From Chloroflexota bacterium (GTDB lineage: Bacteria > Chloroflexota > Anaerolineae > Anaerolineales > UBA4823): a DNA stretch of 5,915 nucleotides. Of the stretch, positions 1 through 5,915 are shown one piece after another. Position numbers and translations under genes: made by a program. The first letter of the stretch is position 1; each line of letters opens with the position of its first letter. The stretch spans positions 1 to 5,915 of the forward strand of contig JAUWLJ010000148.1 of the NCBI GenBank assembly GCA_030613705.1. Direction: 5' to 3'. A model generated the notes under the pieces. The model made no database searches. It saw only the letters and a list, made by a program, of their open reading frames with translations, and was not told the DNA's origin.

Positions 1-83
1 GTAGTCAGTCACTGTGATTTTGATGAATGGTAGACCTTACGACATATAAATCCGCTTGTCTTTGCGAGTAGGTACGATGAAGC

Positions 84-184
84 CTGTCCCGGGAAGGGAC
101 AGATCTCGATCCTGGACCATCGGGACGGGACCGGGGCAATCTCATCCACTGTTTTAGAGATTGCTACAGCGGAAAAGCACCGCT
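84..184. other. Cluster of four consecutive hairpins, possible structured RNA
   Basis: Stem 1: CTGTCCC (84-90) pairs with GGGACAG (96-102), seven pairs, loop GGGAA. Stem 2: TCTCGAT (104-110) pairs with ATCGGGA (119-125), seven pairs including one G-U, eight-base loop. Stem 3: GCAATCTC (136-143) pairs with GAGATTGC (157-164), eight perfect pairs, 13-base loop. Stem 4: AGCGG (168-172) pairs with CCGCT (180-184). Stems 1 and 2 are one base apart. GTCCC at 86-90 could pair instead with GGGAC at 122-126 or 127-131, which would break stems 1 and 2. The strand is undecided, since stems fold on either strand. No known RNA family is recognised with confidence. Confidence 0.35.
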
Positions 185-243
185 TTGCAATGGCACACCC
201 ATCTCATTTATTGTGACCCAGTACTAATGGAAATCCCTCAAAG

Positions 244-360
244 ATGATCGAAAGTCACCTATTAGATTTAGAGGAGAATGTGTGCCTGATCACCCCCCAG
301 GCAGAGACTGAGTATCGCCATATCTACTTCGCCAGACCAGCAAACCCAATCTCGAACTGA
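244..360 (+). CDS. Doubtful 38-residue ORF or gene remnant
   Basis: ATG at 244 to TGA at 358-360 gives 38 residues beginning MIESHLLDLEENV and ending FARPANPISN. The frame is closed by a TGA at 214-216. The composition reads like ordinary protein, with an acidic helical start followed by a strand-like middle. There is no good ribosome binding site before the ATG: GGA lies about 12 bases upstream. An internal GTG at 280 has AGGAG only three bases away. It would converge on psuG. It could be a small gene, a fragment of a decayed gene or chance. I do not recognise a family. Confidence 0.18.
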   Translation: MIESHLLDLEENVCLITPQAETEYRHIYFARPANPISN

Positions 361-447
361 ATTACATTTCCAAATTCATCTTCCCCATTCTGCCCACCTG
401 GTCACTCTCCGCTTTCTATGTTGAGATTGATGAGCAGGTTAATGGTT

Positions 448-1383
448 TCAGACAGCCTTGATTTTGGGATCTAGCTTAAACCTGCGTGCGATTTGGGCAG
501 CGATATCAGCATTATTGCGCAGCAAACCCAGGTTGGCGAGCAAACTGGCATTGCCAGTCAATTCGCTGACCCGTTGCAGCAAGTATGGGGTTACTCGCTG
601 GCCGCGCACACGCTCTTTTTTTGCATCTTGCAGAGCCTGTCTGACCGCCTGCCTCACCTCCTCTTCAGGCATAGCCACCTCAGGTGGTGGTGGAACTGTT
701 ACCAGCAAGGCGCTCGTCATCCCCAACTGCCAATGTGCGCGCGCTAACTCGACTACCTCCTCCGGCGAGTCAGCCCTGCTGCTGGTCGGCAGCCGGCTCC
801 TGGCTGAATAGAACGCTGGAAACTCACTCGTTTGGTAACCGACTACCGGTACGCCATGCGTTTCCAGATATTCCAGTGTTGCAGGAAGGTCCAGGATCGC
901 TTTAGCTCCCGCGCATACGATGATCATCGGCGTTTTTGCTAATTGAGGTAAATCGGCGGAGATATCTCCCGCTGGCTGACGGTGGACACCACCAATTCCA
1001 CCAGTTGCAAAAACCCGTATATCCACCGCGTGTGCTACATAAATCGAACCTGCCACTGTTGTTCCCCCACTCTCTTTGTTAACAACCATCCGCGAGAAGT
1101 CACGCGGGCTGGCTTTATGCAGGTCTTTCGCACTTGCCAGGTGTTCCAATTGATTAATATTTAATCCGACATGGACCATGCCCTCCAGAACCGCGATTGT
1201 CGCTGGTATAGCGCCTGCCTGGCGTACTTCGTTTTCCATATCCTGGGCCAGCTGTATATTCTCGGGATAAGGAAGTCCATGAGTAATAACAGTCGATTCA
1301 AGAGCAACAATCGCTGCGCCCAATGATTGGGCTCGTGCAACTTCCGGAGATATTCGAAAAATACTTTTCAAATTTGGATTCAT
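448..1383 (-). CDS. psuG: Pseudouridine-5'-phosphate glycosidase
   Basis: This cytoplasmic enzyme cleaves the C-C glycosidic bond of pseudouridine 5'-phosphate to uracil and ribose 5-phosphate, the second step of pseudouridine breakdown. The product is 311 residues, the usual family length (E. coli about 312). Conserved blocks in order: ALESTVITHGLPYPEN (27-42, active-site Glu29), HKASPRD (Lys90), ESGGTTVAGS (104-113), ATGGIGGVHR (126-135), GDISADL (139-145, metal-binding Asp), VCAGAKAILDL (156-166) and TGNASLLANLGLLRNNA (276-292). Lys161 corresponds to the lysine that forms the imine with ribose phosphate. All expected catalytic residues are present, so the enzyme should be active. I chose the ATG at 1383 because AGG lies seven bases upstream; the TTG at 1389 has the same AGG only one to two bases away. 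The gene follows psuK by 39 bases and is the last clear gene of the run. No hairpin with a U-tract is visible after it. Confidence 0.96.
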   Translation of the reverse strand: MNPNLKSIFRISPEVARAQSLGAAIVALESTVITHGLPYPENIQLAQDMENEVRQAGAIPATIAVLEGMVHVGLNINQLEHLASAKDLHKASPRDFSRMVVNKESGGTTVAGSIYVAHAVDIRVFATGGIGGVHRQPAGDISADLPQLAKTPMIIVCAGAKAILDLPATLEYLETHGVPVVGYQTSEFPAFYSARSRLPTSSRADSPEEVVELARAHWQLGMTSALLVTVPPPPEVAMPEEEVRQAVRQALQDAKKERVRGQRVTPYLLQRVSELTGNASLLANLGLLRNNADIAAQIARRFKLDPKIKAV

Positions 1384-1390
1384 TTTCAAA

Positions 1391-1395
1391 CCTGG
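1391..1395 (-). promoter_or_regulatory. Ribosome binding site CCAGG for psuG
   Basis: On the minus strand CCAGG ends seven bases before the ATG at 1383, an ordinary spacing. It lies too close to the TTG at 1389 to serve that codon, so it argues for the shorter 311-residue product. Confidence 0.55.
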
Positions 1396-1422
1396 CTAAA
1401 AATATGTATGATCACTCGAAGG

Positions 1423-2430
1423 CTAAATCACTAACTGATCGTAAAGCATCTCCAGGGATAAATCTTTGATTACTGTCCCCCGATGACGCAAAGTCAAGGA
1501 AGCTGCTGTGACTCCTAAACGGATAGCATCGTCCAGGTGGATATCGTTCAACAGGGAATAAATCACCGTTGCGCTCAATGCATCTCCCGCTCCAGTCGGA
1601 TCGACGATCGTGGTGCGCAATGCGGGGATATGGCCACTCGTTTCTGAGGTTGCGTAAACAACACCAAATTCAGCCAAAGTGATCAAGACAATATCCACTC
1701 CCTGTCTAACCAGACACTTGGCCGCATCAATAGCATCCTGGGGGTGGTGATTTTCTATAGACCGCTCGCACAATACCTCAGCTTCCCCGCTGTTGGGAGC
1801 GACAAAGTGCAACCGGTCAAGGTAGGGGCGTAGTCGGTCGGCCAAGCCGGTCGAGGTTGGGTCAGCACATATTGGAATACGGGCTTTTCTGGCTAAAGAA
1901 AAGACCGTCCGCAAGGTATCTTTAGGCAAATTTGCGTCGAGAAACACAAGCGAGGCCTCTTTGAATAAATCGGCATGAGAATGAATGTAATCCGGGGTTA
2001 TCGCACTAGTGGCGTTGATATCATCCAGGGCGAATTGCAGCACCCCGTCTGGATTCACAACTCCCAGGTAAGCGCCTGTTGGGTGTTCTGGGGTGCAAAG
2101 GACAGCGCCAATATCAATTCCTGCTTCTGCTGCCTGAAAGAGTAATTGCTTCCCATTATGGTCATCCCCAATCGCTGATATCAAAATTGTCGCTTGACCG
2201 AGTCGAGCTAAATTCTCGGCAACGTTGCGCGCCACTCCGCCATAGGAAGTTCTGATATTGGCTGGATTAGAGCTTCCTGCCCTCAGCTCACCTTCCAGCC
2301 GTCCAATCAGGTCAACACCCGCACCGCCAATCACGATTACAGGGTCGCCAGGTGATGGAGAAAATTCCTGATCCAAGTTAAATATCTCCTGCATAGTGAG
2401 CGACAACATGAGCCAGGTGGGTCCAGACAT
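1423..2430 (-). CDS. psuK: PfkB-family sugar kinase, probable pseudouridine kinase
   Basis: This 335-residue ribokinase/PfkB-fold kinase most likely phosphorylates pseudouridine to pseudouridine 5'-phosphate in the cytoplasm. Seen in the sequence: VIVIGGAGVDLIGRL (31-45) at the start of the fold; GGVARNVAENLARLG (64-78), typical of PsuK; the NxxE motif N213-S-G-E216; LAEFGV (252-257) at the usual ATP-site loop; and the second PfkB signature DPTGAGDA (277-284), with Asp283 as the expected catalytic base. The substrate call rests on the GGVARN block and on psuG lying immediately downstream; other nucleoside or sugar kinases share the fold. The ATG at 2430 lies inside the upstream gene (53-base overlap) and has AGGGTGA three bases before it. 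Alternative ATGs at 2409 and 2394 would shorten the unusual 30-residue leader but lack a visible ribosome binding site. Confidence 0.88.
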   Translation of the reverse strand: MSGPTWLMLSLTMQEIFNLDQEFSPSPGDPVIVIGGAGVDLIGRLEGELRAGSSNPANIRTSYGGVARNVAENLARLGQATILISAIGDDHNGKQLLFQAAEAGIDIGAVLCTPEHPTGAYLGVVNPDGVLQFALDDINATSAITPDYIHSHADLFKEASLVFLDANLPKDTLRTVFSLARKARIPICADPTSTGLADRLRPYLDRLHFVAPNSGEAEVLCERSIENHHPQDAIDAAKCLVRQGVDIVLITLAEFGVVYATSETSGHIPALRTTIVDPTGAGDALSATVIYSLLNDIHLDDAIRLGVTAASLTLRHRGTVIKDLSLEMLYDQLVI

Positions 2431-3934
2431 CTCTCACCCTGCGGGCTTCTGGAGAATCCGACTCATCTCTCCGATCGTATATTTCCAATGCTGCATGTAG
2501 TTTGCCACGATAACCATTCACTAACATCACCATATTCATTTTTCGCATTGAATCTTCATTTTTATCAATTGGGTTGAAGATGCCGATAGGAGTATCGTGT
2601 AAAATTGCCAATAGATGCTCCACCCGGATTTTTTCTGATATCGTTGCGATGGCAGCCTCACTACCCCGCTCCAGGTTTTCGTAAGATATACGCCAGGCCT
2701 GTAAATGGCGTTCAGGGATGATATCAGTTGGAAAAGCCCAAGTGCCCAATCCTATCCAACGTAATTCGACACCTTTCTTTCTAGCCCGGGCGACAAAATC
2801 AGAATAATCATAAAAAAGATCGCTGATTCCTGGACGTGGGACAAAAGGAGGAGGATCTGGTACATCGATTTCAAAAGATTCGTCAATACCTGACAACCGA
2901 TCAGCTTCAACTTGAATTTCAGCAGCAATTTCGGTTGCCTGCTCAATTTCCGGACGTCCGATGGCAGCTAAAAATTCGCTCAATGTGTGCCTGGCGATGA
3001 ATGCCCCCAATTCTCGTTTAATTTGACCTGCCATGGCATCAGTCCAGGATTCCCGGCTCAGTTCATAGACTATGGATTCAATCGCTTCCGGACTGAATGG
3101 GTAAGGCTTGGTCAGGGTTGAATCCTGTCCATCACGGAGAACGCTGAAAATCACCCTCATATTTTTTGCCCGAATAGGAATGCCATCCCGCGTTCGCCCC
3201 TCTACAGAAATCTCCAACACCTGGTCACGGAGATCGATCACCTTACGTAACCGCTCAAAACTTCCTAAAACTCTCGCGCTATCTTTTAGTGAAACTTTAC
3301 CCGATTCTTCAAGGCGCGTGATCGCACCGACTAAACCCCTTGCCCTGGCAAGCAGAGAGCCGCTTTCCGGTTCTCTTTGCCTGGTTCTCTCCCCTTTTTT
3401 CGTCGTTGTTGGTTCGATCACATGGGGCATTCCACCAATGCGTTCAAAAATGGCCGCATTCTCCAGGTAAACCCTTACCATGCCAGGTCCACCGATTAAG
3501 AAGATCGGAGATGCCTGGTCTTTGAGAGACACTTCTCCATCTCTGATCTCGATTACATCGTATTGACTGGCAAAGGCTGATTGGCGGATAAATCTTTCAG
3601 CAATGCGGACATTCTTTAGCTCAAATATATCATCCAGGTAAATCGCCGCCGCCCGGTAAGCAAACCAGAAAACAAACGCACCCACAAGAACATGCTTAAA
3701 AACATCGGCAGCAAAAAGCGCCCGGAGAAGATAAATCAAGTAGTTAGGTATTGGATCACTATTTGGAACGAATGGATGGCGTGAGTATGCGAAGACTACC
3801 CAGGTAATTCCTCCAATCGCGATCAGACTCCAACGGCGGAAGGCAGCACCGCGAGGGCTGGTAGCTACTAGCGAACTAGCGAGATGCGATACAACACTTT
3901 CCCAGAGAGATCGAGCTAATAATCGGGCGTACAA
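2378..3934 (-). CDS. Divergent SPFH (Band 7)-like integral membrane protein, partner of the upstream gene
   Basis: A 518-residue protein starting with TTG. The start is supported by a perfect AGGAGGT six bases upstream and a 4-base gap to the preceding stop. The N-terminus is basic and predicted cytoplasmic. A hydrophobic helix spans about 35-50, followed by a short polar loop and a second hydrophobic region at about 64-100, best helix 81-100. This returns the rest of the chain to the cytoplasm. The soluble part carries SPFH hallmarks: GGPGMVRVYL (148-157), VIDLRDQ (232-238), RTRDGIPIRAKNMRVIFSV (247-265), and GVELRWIGLGTWAFP (388-402) followed by a helical stretch (408-440). A polar insertion (about 174-226) separates the GPG and VIDLRDQ elements. 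The protein lacks the long Ala/Glu-rich coiled coil of flotillins. The same motif order in the gene immediately upstream suggests two subunits of one membrane complex, as in HflK/HflC. The role and partners are not known. The family call is motif-based and moderately secure; the existence of the gene is not in doubt. Confidence 0.75.
   Translation of the reverse strand: MYARLLARSLWESVVSHLASSLVATSPRGAAFRRWSLIAIGGITWVVFAYSRHPFVPNSDPIPNYLIYLLRALFAADVFKHVLVGAFVFWFAYRAAAIYLDDIFELKNVRIAERFIRQSAFASQYDVIEIRDGEVSLKDQASPIFLIGGPGMVRVYLENAAIFERIGGMPHVIEPTTTKKGERTRQREPESGSLLARARGLVGAITRLEESGKVSLKDSARVLGSFERLRKVIDLRDQVLEISVEGRTRDGIPIRAKNMRVIFSVLRDGQDSTLTKPYPFSPEAIESIVYELSRESWTDAMAGQIKRELGAFIARHTLSEFLAAIGRPEIEQATEIAAEIQVEADRLSGIDESFEIDVPDPPPFVPRPGISDLFYDYSDFVARARKKGVELRWIGLGTWAFPTDIIPERHLQAWRISYENLERGSEAAIATISEKIRVEHLLAILHDTPIGIFNPIDKNEDSMRKMNMVMLVNGYRGKLHAALEIYDRRDESDSPEARRVRDVWTHLAHVVAHYAGDI
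2434..2440 (-). promoter_or_regulatory. Candidate ribosome binding site AGGGTGA for psuK
   Basis: On the minus strand AGGGTGA ends three bases before the ATG at 2430, inside the coding sequence of the upstream membrane-protein gene. GGTGA matches the downstream part of the canonical AGGAGGTGA pairing stretch. The alternative starts at 2409 and 2394 are preceded by pyrimidine-rich sequence without a purine tract, so this weak site favours 2430. Confidence 0.45.
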
Positions 3935-3938
3935 ACCC

Positions 3939-5915
3939 TTACCTCCTGATCCATTCCAGCAATCTATTTAGTTCGGATTCCTCGTTCGACAACCATTGGT
4001 AGAGTTTTGTGTTACGTGTTATTAGTTGTTGAGTACCAGTAACCAACATTTCTAAACTTAATCCCAGGTCTGGTCGAAGTTTGCTGTCAAATGGGAGCAC
4101 GTTTCCGTCGTCGTCTAGCAGCGATTCCCCTAAATTTTTAACCACACTCTCCGCAAAATCTATCATTGCGGTTTCTTTTCCCATCTCCCCAGCCAGGATG
4201 CGCCTGTTCTCAACTGTATCTCTCTCTGCTAGAGCTCGTTCTAACCAGGTGGATAACCATTGCTGGACCAGCTGAGATTCGACCGTTCTGGGGAATCTGA
4301 TCCCGCTGATCGAGATATTCTTCACCTGGACCCCCATCTCTTCCAGAATGCGGTATTCCCGGCTAATTAACATACCCTCACCCTCTTGACCATATTCGTC
4401 TAATCGCGGAACTTCCGCCTGGGTCAAACGAAGGCGGATCATACGCAGGATCAGCTCAAACCGGGTTTCATTTAATGCTTTCGAAAATCGCTGACCATCA
4501 TCTTCTCCTGAACCAAGTGCCAGTGCGTTTTTCTCATTTTGAGGTGTAAATAGCTCAATCAGGGTAAATCTGCCTAAGTATTCCCGCCACACTTCAACTG
4601 CCAGATATGCGGGCACATCATACCATGGGATATTGCGGAGACCATTGGGCACAATTCCTTCCCGTGTGATCGCTAAGCGGACTGATCTGGAATTAAATCC
4701 GTAGCGCGTTCCGCCTTGACCAGGTGTACTCTTCGTCCTGGCTACCGCCAGGATATTGGGGACTATTTCAACACCGTCGCGGGTCAAGCCGCTGGTCTCT
4801 TTGCGTCGCTTCTGCCTGGCCTGGTATTCCTTTTCATCTTCTCTTCTTTTGATCCAGGGAGCAAATGGATCTTCAGCAGCCAGAGGACCCAGCGGCGGAA
4901 GCGGGCGAACCTGCGTGTGCAAATCGACTGCCTCCTGGTGGAGGAATTCACCCCTTTTAGTGAACACCACTCCCGGACCGATTGCATCCACGAAGATCGT
5001 CTTTGTGCGCAGCATGGCCGCGCTGGCAGTATCCAGTAAGATCACCCCGGGTCCACTTCGCTTTCTTTCTCCAAGACTTTGGATCACTTTACCATTTTCA
5101 ATCCTGATCGCTGGACCATGAGATCTCATCATGTAGCCTACCAGCCGGCCGAATGCCGCGCGCCTTTCCCGCAAGCTTTTCAATGGTAATACGTATTGTG
5201 CAAAGAAGCCCAACCACAATAGGAGTCCTAATATTCCGATTACAAACACATCGAATGAAGTTTGTCGGACAGTTCTGGCACTCTTCTCTTTGCCTGGACC
5301 GCCGATGATCGGAAAGCCGTCTTGCACAACCTGTCGCAATGGCGCCATCCCAGGAGTTTCGTACAGACCAGTTGTCCCCGCTGCGACAACTTTACCAGCT
5401 GCTAAAATCTCTAAACCACGTTCACCCTTGGCCACATAGATGAAGAAGCTGCCAGGATTCCCTTCTGCACCGGTTCTCCATTCAACATCTAAGTCCAGGC
5501 TATTCCCCTCCAATTGCACTCCACTTACAAGCGTCGGGTCATATGGGTTAAGAACATCCACAACTTGTACGCCTGCACCCCCATCAGCAATAAATATATA
5601 CACACCCGAAGATTCAAGATCGAGTGCGGTCCCGGGCGTATCCACGAAAGCGATCGTTTCGGGTGCGACAGGTTTGCTAACATCAATCACCCAAAGACCA
5701 TTGGATCCATCCGCTAAATACGCAATATCTCCCAGGACAATTACACTGTTTGCATTCTGGAATTGATCGATCACACTTGCAGTTATTGGATTGAGTGGGT
5801 CAGCAACATTAACGATCATCAAACCTGCTTCCCCATCCGCAATGTAAGCATAATTACTCGCCACGAAGATATCTTGGGCGGCACCGGGTGTCTGATGACT
5901 GCTTAGCGATTGGAT
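3939..5915 (-). CDS. LVIVD beta-propeller repeat / single-TM / SPFH (Band 7)-like membrane protein, 5' end outside window
   Basis: The frame is open to the right edge, giving 658 visible residues. The GTG at 5864 lies inside a repeat, so it is not the true start. Visible residues 9-177 hold about four 42-residue LVIVD-type repeats with the recurring pattern Y-I-A-D-G-x-x-G-L-x-V-I-D-V; the fourth is degenerate with an insertion. A membrane helix follows (about 222-245, FVIGILGLLLWLGFF). The basic stretch after it (LKSLRERR) puts the C-terminal half in the cytoplasm and the repeats outside. From about 267 the pattern matches SPFH proteins: GPGVVF, then VDLHTQVRPLPP, a long charged linker (about 339-375), TRDGVEI, and finally GVQVKNISISGIRFP with a following helix (about 526-570). 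SPFH proteins form membrane oligomers that scaffold lipids or proteases; LVIVD repeats form surface propellers. The specific role here is unknown. The repeats are clear; the SPFH assignment is good but motif-based. The last codons overlap the ribosome binding site of the next gene. Confidence 0.8.
   Translation of the reverse strand: MQSLSSHQTPGAAQDIFVASNYAYIADGEAGLMIVNVADPLNPITASVIDQFQNANSVIVLGDIAYLADGSNGLWVIDVSKPVAPETIAFVDTPGTALDLESSGVYIFIADGGAGVQVVDVLNPYDPTLVSGVQLEGNSLDLDVEWRTGAEGNPGSFFIYVAKGERGLEILAAGKVVAAGTTGLYETPGMAPLRQVVQDGFPIIGGPGKEKSARTVRQTSFDVFVIGILGLLLWLGFFAQYVLPLKSLRERRAAFGRLVGYMMRSHGPAIRIENGKVIQSLGERKRSGPGVILLDTASAAMLRTKTIFVDAIGPGVVFTKRGEFLHQEAVDLHTQVRPLPPLGPLAAEDPFAPWIKRREDEKEYQARQKRRKETSGLTRDGVEIVPNILAVARTKSTPGQGGTRYGFNSRSVRLAITREGIVPNGLRNIPWYDVPAYLAVEVWREYLGRFTLIELFTPQNEKNALALGSGEDDGQRFSKALNETRFELILRMIRLRLTQAEVPRLDEYGQEGEGMLISREYRILEEMGVQVKNISISGIRFPRTVESQLVQQWLSTWLERALAERDTVENRRILAGEMGKETAMIDFAESVVKNLGESLLDDDGNVLPFDSKLRPDLGLSLEMLVTGTQQLITRNTKLYQWLSNEESELNRLLEWIRR
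3941..3947 (-). promoter_or_regulatory. Perfect Shine-Dalgarno AGGAGGT deciding a TTG start
   Basis: Reading the minus strand, AGG AGG are the final two arginine codons of the upstream gene and the next T opens its TAA stop. Six bases later comes TTG at 3934. There is no ATG at comparable spacing, so this site fixes TTG as the start. It also implies that translation of the two SPFH-like genes is coupled. Confidence 0.8.
5385..5891 (-). repeat. Block of about four LVIVD-type protein repeats (beta-propeller blades)
   Basis: Repeat units fall at about 5766-5891, 5643-5765, 5517-5642 and 5385-5516. Each has the order TPGxAxD (or an equivalent), then YIADG/YLADG/FIADG, then G-L-x-V-I-D-V, then a D/K-P-x-x-P turn. 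The fourth unit keeps only FIYVAKGERGLEIL and carries an insertion containing a glycine-rich loop. The first unit begins close to the window edge, and a propeller normally needs more blades, so further repeats probably lie upstream outside the window. The similarity is at protein level; the DNA of the units is diverged, so this is not a recent tandem duplication. Confidence 0.8.

Larger units (their letters stand above)
1..447. other. Gene-poor region downstream of psuG
   Basis: No clear coding region is visible on either strand. The stretch contains a cluster of four hairpins (84-184), a doubtful 38-codon ORF (244-360, plus strand) and an unpaired-looking pyrimidine-rich segment (361-447) next to the psuG stop. 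I see no tRNA, no insertion-sequence ends and no intrinsic terminator with a U-tract in the direction of the operon. An inverted repeat TGCCTG/CAGGCA (283-288 with 298-303) has a nine-base loop and no adjacent T-run. The region may be a true spacer, a leader of a plus-strand gene, or decayed coding DNA. Confidence 0.6.

Noticed and set aside
122..164. T-box riboswitch
   Set aside because: The core is close to the T-box consensus, but the U that pairs with the tRNA acceptor end is C, no specifier loop is visible, and no aminoacyl-tRNA synthetase or amino-acid gene follows.
283..303. Intrinsic terminator of the psu operon (TGCCTG/CAGGCA stem)
   Set aside because: The stem is only six pairs with a nine-base loop and no U-tract follows on either strand.
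458..1164. Plus-strand ORFs opposite psuG
   Set aside because: They are antisense to a fully conserved enzyme with intact active-site motifs and have cysteine/serine-rich shadow composition.
1387..1389. TTG at 1389 as the psuG start
   Set aside because: The only purine-rich site (AGG at 1391-1393) is one to two bases away, too close. The ATG at 1383 has it at seven bases.
4716..5121. Plus-strand ORFs of 107 and 121 codons opposite the SPFH-like domain
   Set aside because: They overlap each other and a well-supported minus-strand gene, lack ribosome binding sites that I can see, and look like shadows.
5862..5864. GTG at 5864 as the start of the LVIVD/SPFH gene
   Set aside because: The frame stays open to the window edge, and the codons upstream (TPGAAQDIF) complete a repeat unit like those downstream, so this GTG is an internal valine.

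Overview
The window is bacterial, with roughly half G+C, compact genes and Shine-Dalgarno-type initiation. It fits an uncultured-type environmental bacterium. Chloroflexota (Anaerolineae-like) is my best guess, from the style of the membrane proteins and the psuK-psuG pair, but nothing here fixes the phylum.

Layout. All four clear genes are on the minus strand and read from the right edge leftwards, packed like one operon. (1) 3939-5915 is the 3' part of a large gene whose start lies beyond the right edge. Its product carries LVIVD-type beta-propeller repeats, one membrane segment and a cytoplasmic SPFH/Band 7-like domain. (2) 2378-3934 encodes a second, divergent SPFH-like membrane protein. 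It starts with TTG, 4 bases after the previous stop, behind a perfect AGGAGGT. (3) 1423-2430 is a PfkB-family sugar kinase, most likely pseudouridine kinase (PsuK), overlapping the previous gene by 53 bases. (4) 448-1383 is pseudouridine-5'-phosphate glycosidase (PsuG), 39 bases downstream. Positions 1-447 hold no clear gene. They contain a run of four adjacent hairpins (84-184) and a doubtful 38-codon plus-strand ORF (244-360).

How the genes work together. PsuK and PsuG form a complete two-step pseudouridine salvage module: pseudouridine to pseudouridine 5'-phosphate, then uracil plus ribose 5-phosphate. No pseudouridine transporter is visible. The two SPFH-like proteins look like an HflK/HflC- or prohibitin-style hetero-pair, one partner of which carries a beta-propeller sensor or adhesion module on the far side of the membrane. 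Their gene overlap with psuK implies co-expression, but I see no direct biochemical link. The most unusual element is the LVIVD-propeller/SPFH fusion and its paired partner.
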